From the NCBI GenBank assembly GCA_037349105.1, contig JAYJMM010000042.1, positions 351,501 to 415,500 on the forward strand: a stretch of DNA of 64,000 nt, in the 5' to 3' direction. Position numbers and translations under genes: made by a program. The notes below the pieces were generated by a model. The model searched no databases and was not told the DNA's origin. It saw nothing but the letters and a program-made list of their open reading frames with translations. The stretch comes from Limnomonas spitsbergensis. Taxonomy: Eukaryota > Chlorophyta > Chlorophyceae > Chlamydomonadales. Shown piece by piece: positions 30,301 to 42,979 of the stretch (its first letter is position 1; each line of letters starts with the position of its first letter).

Positions 30301-33300
30301 CAGCCAGGCATATATGGCTCTGCTCCAACAGGTAGCAAGTAACAGCCAGGCTTATATGGCTCTGCTCCAACATGTAGCAGGTAACAGCCAGGCTTATATG
30401 GCTCTGCTCCAACAGGTAGCAGGTAACAGCCAGGCTTATATGGCTCTGCTCCAACAGGTAGCAGGTAACAGCCAGGCTTATATGGCTCTGCTCCAACAGG
30501 TAGCAGGTAACAGCCAGGCTTATATGGCTCTGCTCCAACAGGTAGCCGGTAACAGCCAGGCTTATATGGCTCTGCTCCAACAGGTAGCAGGTAACAGCCA
30601 GGCTTATATGGCTCTGCTCCAACAGGTAGCAGGTAACAGCCAGGCTTATATGGCTCTGCTCCAACAGGTAGCAGGTAACAGCCAGGCATATATGGCTCTG
30701 CTCCAACAGGTAGCAGGTAACAGCCAGGCTTATATGGCTCTGCTCCAACAGGTAGCAGGTAACAGCCAGGCTTATATGGCTCTGCTCCAACAGGTAGCAG
30801 GTAACAGCCAGGCTTATATGACTCTGCTCCAACAGGTAGCAGGTAACAGCCAGGCTTATATGGCTCTGCTCCAACAGGTAGCAGGTAACAGCCAGGCTTA
30901 TATGGCTCTGCTCCAACAGGTAGCAGGTAACAGCCAGGCTTATATGGCTCTGCTCCAACAGGTAGCAGGTAACAGCCAGGCTTATATGGCTCTGCTCCAA
31001 CAGGTAGCAGGTAACAGCCAGGCATATATGGCTCTGCTCCAACAGGTAGCAGGTAACAGCCAGGCTTATATGGCTCTGCTCCAACAGGTAGCAGGTAACA
31101 GCCAGGCTTATATGGCTCTGCTCCAACAGGTAGCAGGTAACAGCCAGGCTTATATGGCTCTGCTCCAACAGGTAGCAGGTAACAGCCAGGCTTATATGGC
31201 TCTGCTCCAACAGGTAGCAGGTAACAGCCAGGCTTATATGGCTCTGCTCCAACAGGTAGCAGGTAACAGCCAGGCTTATATGGCTCTGCTCCAACAAGTA
31301 GCAGGTAACAGCCAGGCTTATATGGCTCTGCTCCAACAGGTAGCAGGTAACAACCAGGCTTATATGGCTCTGCTCCAACAGGTAGCAGGTAACAACCAGG
31401 CTTATATGGCTCTGCTCCAACAAGTAGCAGGTAACAGCCAGGCTTATATGGCTCTGCTCCAACAGGTAGCAGGTAACAGCCAGGCTTATATGACTCTGCT
31501 CCAACAGGTAGCAGGTAACAGCCAGGCTTATATGGCTCTGCTCCAACAGGTAGCAGGTAACAGCCAGGCTTATATGGCTCTGCTCCAACAGGTAGCAGGT
31601 AACAGCCAGGCTTATATGGCTCTGCTCCAACAGGTAGCAGGTAACAGCCAGGCTTATATGGCTCTGCTCCAACAGGTAGCAGGTAACAGCCAGGCTTATA
31701 TGGCTCTGCTCCAACAGGTAGCAGGTAACAGCCAGGCATATATGGCTCTGCTCCAACAGGTAGCAGGTAACAGCCAGGCTTATATGGCTCTGCTCCAACA
31801 GGTAGCAGGTAACAGCCAGGCTTATATGGCTCTGCTCCAACAGGTAGCAGGTAACAGCCAAGCTTATATGGCTCTGCTCCAACAGGTAGCAGGTAACAGC
31901 CAGGCTTATATGGCTCTGCTCCAACAGGTAGCAGGTAACAGCCAGGCTTATATGGCTCTGCTCCAACAGGTAGCAGGTAACAGCCAGGCATATATGGCTC
32001 TGCTCCAACAGGTAGCAAGTAACAGCCAGGCTTATATGGCTCTGCTCCAACAGGTAGCAGGTAACAGCCAGGCTTATATGGCTCTGCTCCAACAGGTAGC
32101 AGGTAACAGCCAGGCTTATATGGCTCTGCTCCAACAGGTAGCAGGTAACAGCCAGGCTTATATGGCTCTGCTCCAAAAGGTAGCAGGTAACAGCCAGGCT
32201 TATATGGCTCTGCTCCAACAGGTAGCAGGTAACAGCCAGGCTTATATGGCTCTGCTCCAACAGGTAGCAGGTAACAGCCAGGCATATATGGCTCTGCTCC
32301 AACAGGTAGCAAGTAACAGCCAGGCTTATATGGCTCTGCTCCAACATGTAGCAGGTAACAGCCAGGCTTATATGGCTCTGCTCCAACAGGTAGCAGGTAA
32401 CAGCCAGGCTTATATGGCTCTGCTCCAACAGGTAGCAGGTAACAGCCAGGCATATATGGCTCTGCTCCAACAGGTAGCAGGTAACAGCCAGGCTTATATG
32501 GCTCTGCTCCAACAGGTAGCCGGTAACAGCCAGGCTTATATGGCTCTGCTCCAACAGGTAGCAGGTAACAGCCAGGCTTATATGGCTCTGCTCCAACAGG
32601 TAGCAGGTAACAGCCAGGCTTATATGGCTCTGCTCCAACAGGTAGCAGGTAACAGCCAGGCATATATGGCTCTGCTCCAACAGGTAGCAGGTAACAGCCA
32701 GGCTTATATGGCTCTGCTCCAACAGGTAGCAGGTAACAGCCAGGCTTATATGGCTCTGCTCCAACAGGTAGCAGGTAACAGCCAGGCTTATATGACTCTG
32801 CTCCAACAGGTAGCAGGTAACAGCCAGGCTTATATGGCTCTGCTCCAACAGGTAGCAGGTAACAGCCAGGCTTATATGGCTCTGCTCCAACAGGTAGCAG
32901 GTAACAGCCAGGCTTATATGGCTCTGCTCCAACAGGTAGCAGGTAACAGCCAGGCTTATATGGCTCTGCTCCAACAGGTAGCAGGTAACAGCCAGGCATA
33001 TATGGCTCTGCTCCAACAGGTAGCAGGTAACAGCCAGGCTTATATGGCTCTGCTCCAACAGGTAGCAGGTAACAGCCAGGCTTATATGGCTCTGCTCCAA
33101 CAGGTAGCAGGTAACAGCCAGGCTTATATGGCTCTGCTCCAACAGGTAGCAGGTAACAGCCAGGCTTATATGGCTCTGCTCCAACAGGTAGCAGGTAACA
33201 GCCAGGCTTATATGGCTCTGCTCCAACAGGTAGCAGGTAACAGCCAGGCTTATATGGCTCTGCTCCAACAAGTAGCAGGTAACAGCCAGGCTTATATGGC

Positions 33301-36300
33301 TCTGCTCCAACAGGTAGCAGGTAACAACCAGGCTTATATGGCTCTGCTCCAACAGGTAGCAGGTAACAGCCAGGCTTATATGGCTCTGCTCCAACAAGTA
33401 GCAGGTAACAGCCAGGCTTATATGGCTCTGCTCCAACAGGTAGCAGGTAACAGCCAGGCTTATATGACTCTGCTCCAACAGGTAGCAGGTAACAGCCAGG
33501 CTTATATGGCTCTGCTCCAACAGGTAGCAGGTAACAGCCAGGCTTATATGGCTCTGCTCCAACAGGTAGCAGGTAACAGCCAGGCTTATATGGCTCTGCT
33601 CCAACAGGTAGCAGGTAACAGCCAGGCTTATATGGCTCTGCTCCAACAGGTAGCAGGTAACAGCCAGGCTTATATGGCTCTGCTCCAACAGGTAGCAGGT
33701 AAGAGCTTGGCTTATATGGCTCTGCTCCAACAGGTAGCAGGTAACAGCCAGGCTTATATGGCTCTGCTCCAACAGGTAGCAGGTAACAGCCATGCTTATA
33801 TGGCTCTGCTCCAACAGGTAGCAGGTAACAGCCAGGCTTATATGGCTCTGCTCCAACAGGTAGCAGGTAACAGCCAGGCTTATATGGCTCTGCTCCAACA
33901 GGTAGCAGGTAACAGCCAGGCTTATATGGCTCTGCTCCAACAGGTAGCAGGTAACAGCCAGGCTTATATGGCTCTGCTCCAACAGGTAGCAGGTAACAGC
34001 CAGGCTTATATGGCTCTGCTCCAACAGGTAGCAGGTAACAGCCAGGCTTATATGGCTCTGCTCCAACAGGTAGCAGGTAACAGCCAGGCTTATATGGCTC
34101 TGCTCCAACAGGTAGCAAGTAACAGCCGGGCTTATATGGCTCTGCTCCAACAGGTAGCAGGTAACAGCCAGGCTTATATGGCTCTGCTCCAACAGGTAGC
34201 AGGTAACAGCCAGGCTTATATGGCTCTGCTCCAACAGGTAGCAGGTAACAGCCAGGCTTATATGGCTCTGCTCCAACAGGTAGCAGGTAACAGCCAGGCT
34301 TATATGGCTCTGCTCCAACAGGTAGCAGGTAACAGCCAGGCTTATATGGCTCTGCTCCAACAGGTAGCAGGTAACAGCCAGGCATATATGGCTCTGCTCC
34401 AACAGGTAGCAGGTAACAGCCAGGCTTATATGGCTCTGCTCCAACAGGTAGCAGGTAACAGCCAGGCTTATATGGCTCTGCTCCAACAGGTAGCAGGTAA
34501 CAGCCAGGCTTATATGGCTCTGCTCCAACAGGTAGCAGGTAACAGCCAGGCTTATATGGCTCTGCTCCAACAGGTAGCAGGTAACAGCCAGGCTTATATG
34601 GCTCTGCTCCAACAGGTAGCAGGTAACAGCCAGGCATATATGGCTCTGCTCCAACAGGTAGCAAGTAACAGCCAGGCTTATATGGCTCTGCTCCAACAGG
34701 TAGCAGGTAACAGCCAGGCTTATATGGCTCTGCTCCAACAGGTAGCAGGTAACAGCCAGGCTTATATGGCTCTGCTCCAACAGGTAGCAGGTAACAGCCA
34801 GGCTTATATGGCTCTGCTCCAAAAGGTAGCAGGTAACAGCCAGGCTTATATGGCTCTGCTCCAACAGGTAGCAGGTAACAGCCAGGCTTATATGGCTCTG
34901 CTCCAACAGGTAGCAGGTAACAGCCAGGCATATATGGCTCTGCTCCAACAGGTAGCAAGTAACAGCCAGGCTTATATGGCTCTGCTCCAACATGTAGCAG
35001 GTAACAGCCAGGCTTATATGGCTCTGCTCCAACAGGTAGCAGGTAACAGCCAGGCTTATATGGCTCTGCTCCAACAGGTAGCAGGTAACAGCCAGGCATA
35101 TATGGCTCTGCTCCAACAGGTAGCAGGTAACAGCCAGGCTTATATGGCTCTGCTCCAACAGGTAGCCGGTAACAGCCAGGCTTATATGGCTCTGCTCCAA
35201 CAGGTAGCAGGTAACAGCCAGGCTTATATGGCTCTGCTCCAACAGGTAGCAGGTAACAGCCAGGCTTATATGGCTCTGCTCCAACAGGTAGCAGGTAACA
35301 GCCAGGCTTATATGGCTCTGCTCCAACAGGTAGCAGGTAACAGCCAGGCTTATATGGCTCTGCTCCAACAGGTAGCAGGTAACAGCCAGGCTTATATGGC
35401 TCTGCTCCAACAGGTAGCAGGTAACAGCCAGGCTTATATGGCTCTGCTCCAACAGGTAGCAGGTAACAGCCAGGCTTATATGGCTCTGCTCCAACAGGTA
35501 GCAGGTAACAGCCAGGCTTATATGGCTCTGCTCCAACAGGTAGCAGGTAACAGCCAGGCTTATATGGCTCTGCTCCAACAGGTAGCAGGTAACAACCAGG
35601 CATATATGGCTCTGCTCCAACAGGTAGCAGGTAACAGCCAGGCTTATATGGCTCTGCTCCAACAGGTAGCAGGTAACAGCCAGGCATATATGGCTCTGCT
35701 CCAACAGGTAGCAGGTAACAGCCAGGCTTATATGGCTCTGCTCCAACAAGTAGCAGGTAACAGCCAGGCTTATATGGCTCTGCTCCAACAGGTAGCAGGT
35801 AACAGCCAGGCTTATATGGCTCTGCTCCAACAGGTAGCAGGTAACAGCCAGGCTGATATGGCTCTGCTCCAACAGGTAGCAGGTAACAGCCAGGCTCATA
35901 TGGCTCTGCTCCAACAGGTAGCAGGTAACAGCCAGGCTTATATGGCTCTGCTCCAACAGGTAGCAGGTAACAGCCAGGCATATATGGCTCTGCTCCAACA
36001 GGTAGCAGGTAACAGTCAGGCTTATATGGCTCTGCTCCAACAAGTAGCAGGTAACAGCCAGGCTTATATGGCTCTGCTCCAACAGGTAGCAGGTAACAGC
36101 CAGGCTTATATGGCTCTGCTCCAACAGGTAGCAGGTAACAGCCATGCTTATATGGCTCTGCTCCAACAGGTAGCAGGTAACAGCCAGGCTTATATGGCTC
36201 TGCTCCAACAGGTAGCAGGTAACAGCCAGGCTTATATGGCTCTGCTCCAACAAGTAGCAGGTAACAGCCAGGCTTATATGGCTCTGCTCCAACAGGTAGC

Positions 36301-39300
36301 AGGTAACAGCCAGGCTTATATGGCTCTGCTCCAACAGGTAGCAGGTAACAGCCATGCTTATATGGCTCTGCTCCAACAGGTAGGAGGTAACAGCCAGGCA
36401 TATATGGCTCTGCTCCAACAGGTAGCAGGTAACAGCCAGGCTTATATGGCTCTGCTCCAACAAGTAGCAGGTAACAGCCAGGCTTATATGGCTCTGCTCC
36501 AACAGGTAGCAGGTAACAACCAGGCTTATATGGCTCTGCTCCAACAGGTAGCAGGTAACAGCCAGGCTTATATGGCTCTGCTCCAACAAGTAGCAGGTAA
36601 CAGCCAGGCTTATATGGCTCTGCTCCAACAGGTAGCAGGTAACAGCCAGGCTTATATGACTCTGCTCCAACAGGTAGCAGGTAACAGCCAGGCTTATATG
36701 GCTCTGCTCCAACAGGTAGCAGGTAACAGCCAGGCTTATATGGCTCTGCTCCAACAGGTAGCAGGTAACAGCCAGGCTTATATGGCTCTGCTCCAACAGG
36801 TAGCAGGTAACAGCCAGGCTTATATGGCTCTGCTCCAACAGGTAGCAGGTAACAGCCAGGCTTATATGGCTCTGCTCCAACAGGTAGCAGGTAAGAGCTT
36901 GGCTTATATGGCTCTGCTCCAACAGGTAGCAGGTAACAGCCAGGCTTATATGGCTCTGCTCCAACAGGTAGCAGGTAACAGCCATGCTTATATGGCTCTG
37001 CTCCAACAGGTAGCAGGTAACAGCCAGGCATATATGGCTCTGCTCCAACAGGTAGCAGGTAACAGCCAGGCTTATATGGCTCTGCTCCAACAGGTAGCAG
37101 GTAACAGCCAGGCTTATATGGCTCTGCTCCAACAGGTAGCAGGTAACAGCCAGGCTTATATGGCTCTGCTCCAACAGGTAGCAGGTAACAGCCAGGCTTA
37201 TATGGCTCTGCTCCAACAGGTAGCAGGTAACAGCCAGGCTTATATGGCTCTGCTCCAACAGGTAGCAGGTAACAGCCAGGCTTATATGGCTCTGCTCCAA
37301 CAGGTAGCAAGTAACAGCCGGGCTTATATGGCTCTGCTCCAACAGGTAGCAGGTAACAGCCAGGCTTATATGGCTCTGCTCCAACAGGTAGCAGGTAACA
37401 GCCAGGCTTATATGGCTCTGCTCCAACAGGTAGCAGGTAACAGCCAGGCTTATATGGCTCTGCTCCAACAGGTAGCAGGTAACAGCCAGGCTTATATGGC
37501 TCTGCTCCAACAGGTAGCAGGTAACAGCCAGGCTTATATGGCTCTGCTCCAACAGGTAGCAGGTAACAGCCAGGCATATATGGCTCTGCTCCAACAGGTA
37601 GCAGGTAACAGCCAGGCTTATATGGCTCTGCTCCAACAGGTAGCAGGTAACAGCCAGGCTTATATGGCTCTGCTCCAACAGGTAGCAGGTAACAGCCAAG
37701 CTTATATGGCTCTGCTCCAACAGGTAGCAGGTAACAGCCAGGCTTATATGGCTCTGCTCCAACAGGTAGCAGGTAACAGCCAGGCTTATATGGCTCTGCT
37801 CCAACAGGTAGCAGGTAACAGCCAGGCATATATGGCTCTGCTCCAACAGGTAGCAAGTAACAGCCAGGCTTATATGGCTCTGCTCCAACAGGTAGCAGGT
37901 AACAGCCAGGCTTATATGGCTCTGCTCCAACAGGTAGCAGGTAACAGCCAGGCTTATATGGCTCTGCTCCAACAGGTAGCAGGTAACAGCCAGGCTTATA
38001 TGGCTCTGCTCCAAAAGGTAGCAGGTAACAGCCAGGCTTATATGGCTCTGCTCCAACAGGTAGCAGGTAACAGCCAGGCTTATATGGCTCTGCTCCAACA
38101 GGTAGCAGGTAACAGCCAGGCATATATGGCTCTGCTCCAACAGGTAGCAAGTAACAGCCAGGCTTATATGGCTCTGCTCCAACATGTAGCAGGTAACAGC
38201 CAGGCTTATATGGCTCTGCTCCAACAGGTAGCAGGTAACAGCCAGGCTTATATGGCTCTGCTCCAACAGGTAGCAGGTAACAGCCAGGCATATATGGCTC
38301 TGCTCCAACAGGTAGCAGGTAACAGCCAGGCTTATATGGCTCTGCTCCAACAGGTAGCCGGTAACAGCCAGGCTTATATGGCTCTGCTCCAACAGGTAGC
38401 AGGTAACAGCCAGGCTTATATGGCTCTGCTCCAACAGGTAGCAGGTAACAGCCAGGCTTATATGGCTCTGCTCCAACAGGTAGCAGGTAACAGCCAGGCT
38501 TATATGGCTCTGCTCCAACAGGTAGCAGGTAACAGCCAGGCTTATATGGCTCTGCTCCAACAGGTAGCAGGTAACAGCCAGGCTTATATGGCTCTGCTCC
38601 AACAGGTAGCAGGTAACAGCCAGGCTTATATGGCTCTGCTCCAACAGGTAGCAGGTAACAGCCAGGCTTATATGGCTCTGCTCCAACAGGTAGCAGGTAA
38701 CAGCCAGGCTTATATGGCTCTGCTCCAACAGGTAGCAGGTAACAGCCAGGCTTATATGGCTCTGCTCCAACAGGTAGCAGGTAACAACCAGGCATATATG
38801 GCTCTGCTCCAACAGGTAGCAGGTAACAGCCAGGCTTATATGGCTCTGCTCCAACAGGTAGCAGGTAACAGCCAGGCATATATGGCTCTGCTCCAACAGG
38901 TAGCAGGTAACAGCCAGGCTTATATGGCTCTGCTCCAACAGGTAGCAGGTAACAGCCAGGCTTATATGGCTCTGCTCCAACAGGTAGCAGGTAACAGCCA
39001 GGCTTATATGGCTCTGCTCCAACAGGTAGCAGGTAACAACCAGGCATATATGGCTCTGCTCCAACAGGTAGCAGGTAACAGCCAGGCTTATATGGCTCTG
39101 CTCCAACAGGTAGCAGGTAACAGCCAGGCATATATGGCTCTGCTCCAACAGGTAGCAGGTAACAGCCAGGCTTATATGGCTCTGCTCCAACAAGTAGCAG
39201 GTAACAGCCAGGCTTATATGGCTCTGCTCCAACAGGTAGCAGGTAACAGCCAGGCTTATATGGCTCTGCTCCAACAGGTAGCAGGTAACAGCCAGGCTTA

Positions 39301-42300
39301 TATGGCTCTGCTCCAACAGGTAGCAGGTAACAGCCAGGCTCATATGGCTCTGCTCCAACAGGTAGCAGGTAACAGCCAGGCTTATATGGCTCTGCTCCAA
39401 CAGGTAGCAGGTAACAGCCAGGCATATATGGCTCTGCTCCAACAGGTAGCAGGTAACAGTCAGGCTTATATGGCTCTGCTCCAACAAGTAGCAGGTAACA
39501 GCCAGGCTTATATGGCTCTGCTCCAACAGGTAGCAGGTAACAGCCAGGCTTATATGGCTCTGCTCCAACAGGTAGCAGGTAACAGCCATGCTTATATGGC
39601 TCTGCTCCAACAGGTAGCAGGTAACAGCCATGCATATATGGCTATGCTCCAACAGGTAGCAGGTAACAGCCAGGCTTATATGGCTCTGCTCCAACAAGTA
39701 GCAGGTAACAGCCAGGCTTATATGGCTCTGCTCCAACAGGTAGCAGGTAACAGCCAGGCATATATGGCTCTGCTCCAACAGGTAGCAGGTAACAGCCAGG
39801 CTTATATGGCTCTGCTCCAACAAGTAGCAGGTAACAGCCAGGCTTATATGGCTCTGCTCCAACAGGTAGCAGGTAACAGCCAGGCTTATATGGCTCTGCT
39901 CCAACAGGTAGCAGGTAACAGCCATGCTTATATGGCTCTGCTCCAACAGGTAGGAGGTAACAGCCAGGCATATATGGCTCTGCTCCAACAGGTAGCAGGT
40001 AACAGCCAGGCTTATATGGCTCTGCTCCAACAAGTAGCAGGTAACAGCCAGGCTTATATGGCTCTGCTCCAACAGGTAGCAGGTAACAACCAGGCTTATA
40101 TGGCTCTGCTCCAACAGGTAGCAGGTAACAGCCAGGCTTATATGGCTCTGCTCCAACAAGTAGCAGGTAACAGCCAGGCTTATATGGCTCTGCTCCAACA
40201 GGTAGCAGGTAACAGCCAGGCTTATATGACTCTGCTCCAACAGGTAGCAGGTAACAGCCAGGCTTATATGGCTCTGCTCCAACAGGTAGCAGGTAACAGC
40301 CAGGCTTATATGGCTCTGCTCCAACAGGTAGCAGGTAACAGCCAGGCTTATATGGCTCTGCTCCAACAGGTAGCAGGTAACAGCCAGGCTTATATGGCTC
40401 TGCTCCAACAGGTAGCAGGTAACAGCCAGGCTTATATGGCTCTGCTCCAACAGGTAGCAGGTAAGAGCTTGGCTTATATGGCTCTGCTCCAACAGGTAGC
40501 AGGTAACAGCCAGGCTTATATGGCTCTGCTCCAACAGGTAGCAGGTAACAGCCATGCTTATATGGCTCTGCTCCAACAGGTAGCAGGTAACAGCCAGGCA
40601 TATATGGCTCTGCTCCAACAGGTAGCAGGTAACAGCCAGGCTTATATGGCTCTGCTCCAACAGGTAGCAGGTAACAGCCAGGCTTATATGGCTCTGCTCC
40701 AACAGGTAGCAGGTAACAGCCAGGCTTATATGGCTCTGCTCCAACAGGTAGCAGGTAACAGCCAGGCTTATATGGCTCTGCTCCAACAGGTAGCAGGTAA
40801 CAGCCAGGCTTATATGGCTCTGCTCCAACAGGTAGCAGGTAACAGCCAGGCATATATGGCTCTGCTCCAACAGGTAGCAAGTAACAGCCGGGCTTATATG
40901 GCTCTGCTCCAACAGGTAGCAGGTAACAGCCAGGCTTATATGGCTCTGCTCCAACAGGTAGCAGGTAACAGCCAGGCTTATATGGCTCTGCTCCAACAGG
41001 TAGCAGGTAACAGCCAGGCTTATATGGCTCTGCTCCAACAGGTAGCAGGTAACAGCCAGGCTTATATGGCTCTGCTCCAACAGGTAGCAGGTAACAGCCA
41101 GGCTTATATGGCTCTGCTCCAACAGGTAGCAGGTAACAGCCAGGCATATATGGCTCTGCTCCAACAGGTAGCAGGTAACAGCCAGGCTTATATGGCTCTG
41201 CTCCAACAGGTAGCAGGTAACAGCCAGGCTTATATGGCTCTGCTCCAACAGGTAGCAGGTAACAGCCAAGCTTATATGGCTCTGCTCCAACAGGTAGCAG
41301 GTAACAGCCAGGCTTATATGGCTCTGCTCCAACAGGTAGCAGGTAACAGCCAGGCTTATATGGCTCTGCTCCAACAGGTAGCAGGTAACAGCCAGGCATA
41401 TATGGCTCTGCTCCAACAGGTAGCAAGTAACAGCCAGGCTTATATGGCTCTGCTCCAACAGGTAGCAGGTAACAGCCAGGCTTATATGGCTCTGCTCCAA
41501 CAGGTAGCAGGTAACAGCCAGGCTTATATGGCTCTGCTCCAACAGGTAGCAGGTAACAGCCAGGCTTATATGGCTCTGCTCCAAAAGGTAGCAGGTAACA
41601 GCCAGGCTTATATGGCTCTGCTCCAACAGGTAGCAGGTAACAGCCAGGCTTATATGGCTCTGCTCCAACAGGTAGCAGGTAACAGCCAGGCATATATGGC
41701 TCTGCTCCAACAGGTAGCAAGTAACAGCCAGGCTTATATGGCTCTGCTCCAACATGTAGCAGGTAACAGCCAGGCTTATATGGCTCTGCTCCAACAGGTA
41801 GCAGGTAACAGCCAGGCTTATATGGCTCTGCTCCAACAGGTAGCAGGTAACAGCCAGGCATATATGGCTCTGCTCCAACAGGTAGCAGGTAACAGCCAGG
41901 CTTATATGGCTCTGCTCCAACAGGTAGCCGGTAACAGCCAGGCTTATATGGCTCTGCTCCAACAGGTAGCAGGTAACAGCCAGGCTTATATGGCTCTGCT
42001 CCAACAGGTAGCAGGTAACAGCCAGGCTTATATGGCTCTGCTCCAACAGGTAGCAGGTAACAGCCAGGCTTATATGGCTCTGCTCCAACAGGTAGCAGGT
42101 AACAGCCAGGCTTATATGGCTCTGCTCCAACAGGTAGCAGGTAACAGCCAGGCTTATATGGCTCTGCTCCAACAGGTAGCAGGTAACAGCCAGGCTTATA
42201 TGGCTCTGCTCCAACAGGTAGCAGGTAACAGCCAGGCTTATATGGCTCTGCTCCAACAGGTAGCAGGTAACAGCCAGGCTTATATGGCTCTGCTCCAACA

Positions 42301-42979
42301 GGTAGCAGGTAACAGCCAGGCTTATATGGCTCTGCTCCAACAGGTAGCAGGTAACAACCAGGCATATATGGCTCTGCTCCAACAGGTAGCAGGTAACAGC
42401 CAGGCTTATATGGCTCTGCTCCAACAGGTAGCAGGTAACAGCCAGGCATATATGGCTCTGCTCCAACAGGTAGCAGGTAACAGCCAGGCTTATATGGCTC
42501 TGCTCCAACAGGTAGCAGGTAACAGCCAGGCTTATATGGCTCTGCTCCAACAGGTAACAGGTAACAGCCAGGCTTATATGGCTCTGCTCCAACAGGTAGC
42601 AGGTAACAGCCAGGCTTATATGGCTCTGCTCCAACAGGTAGCAGGTAACAGCCAGGCTTATATGGCTCTGCTCCAACAGGTAACAGGTAACAGCCAGGCT
42701 TATATGGCTCTGCTCCAACAGGTAGCAGGTAACAGCCAGGCTTATATGGCTCTGCTCCAACAGGTAGCAGGTAACAGCCAGGCTTATATGGCTCTGCTCC
42801 AACAGGTAGCAGGTAACAGCCAGGCATATATGGCTCTGCTCCAACAGGTAGCAGGTAACAGCCAGGCTTATATGGCTCCGCCCCCAAAACCACAAATAGA
42901 GCGTGTGGGTCGGATCCTGCTGCATTTCTCCATGTTATCCACTTGGAAAGAAGTGGTACTTAGCAGCAGGTGGTCTTAG
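32..42979 (+). other. Continuous open frame across the satellite (14-residue repeat); coding status doubtful
   Basis: Forward frame 2 is open through the whole array, repeating MALLQQVAGNSQAY, then leaves the array into a short unique tail of about 33 residues ending at a stop at 42979. Openness follows from a 42-bp unit without a stop in this frame plus the absence of indels. It is weak evidence for a gene. Many unit variants change the residue (G to S, S to N, Q to H/R/K, A to T, Y to H/D, L to M), alongside silent ones such as GCT/GCA and CAG/CAA, so no protein-level constraint is apparent. No upstream promoter or true start is visible because the array begins outside the window. Reverse frames of the same array (about 14610-42893) are also open, repeating PGCYLLPVGAEPYK, and are broken only by the GGCTATGCT variant and at the array edge. 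Confidence 0.2.
3360..42500. repeat. Higher-order repeat blocks of 67 to 85 units marked by shared variant units
   Basis: The triple-substituted unit (AAGAGCTTGG) has its marker base at 5479, 8587, 11863, 15433, 20683, 23497, 26563, 29377, 33703, 36895 and 40465. All spacings are multiples of 42: 3108, 3276, 3570, 5250, 2814, 3066, 2814, 4326, 3192 and 3570. The GGCTATGCTCC unit ends reverse frames just before 14610, 19860, 22674, 25740, 28554 and 39642, so a 2,814 + 3,066 bp pair (5,880 bp) is itself duplicated. Units with CCAAAAGG give compatible spacings, including 1,974 bp twice and 3,276 bp three times. The array therefore grew by unequal exchange or segmental duplication of multi-kb blocks. 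Confidence 0.85.

Larger units (their letters stand above)
1..42878. repeat. 42-bp satellite array, about 1,021 units, left edge outside window
   Basis: The whole segment is a head-to-tail array of a 42-bp unit starting CCAACAGGTAGCAGG. Units begin at base 1 and again at 42841, and 42840 is exactly 1,020 x 42. The translated array shows uniform 14-residue units, so no unit carries a net insertion or deletion. Variation is by scattered substitutions only: CTTATA/CATATA, GCAGGT/GCAAGT, CAG/CAT, AGC/AAC, and a rare triple-substituted unit containing AAGAGCTTGG. Many variants recur in blocks, giving a higher-order structure. The array stops at about 42878, where the sequence changes to GCTCCGCCCCCAAAACC. 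It extends past the left edge, so its full size is unknown. It could be a centromeric, subtelomeric or intronic satellite; the sequence alone does not decide. Confidence 0.98.

Noticed and set aside
14610..42893. Six minus-strand frames of 935 to 3,693 codons in the satellite
   Set aside because: They are the reverse complement of the same repeat, broken only at the GGCTATGCT variant and at the array edge.
32..42979. Annotating the 14,315-codon forward frame as a giant structural protein
   Set aside because: The frame is open because the unit length is a multiple of 3 and has no stop in that frame; two reverse frames are nearly open too. Frequent residue-changing variants and the lack of a native start argue against it.
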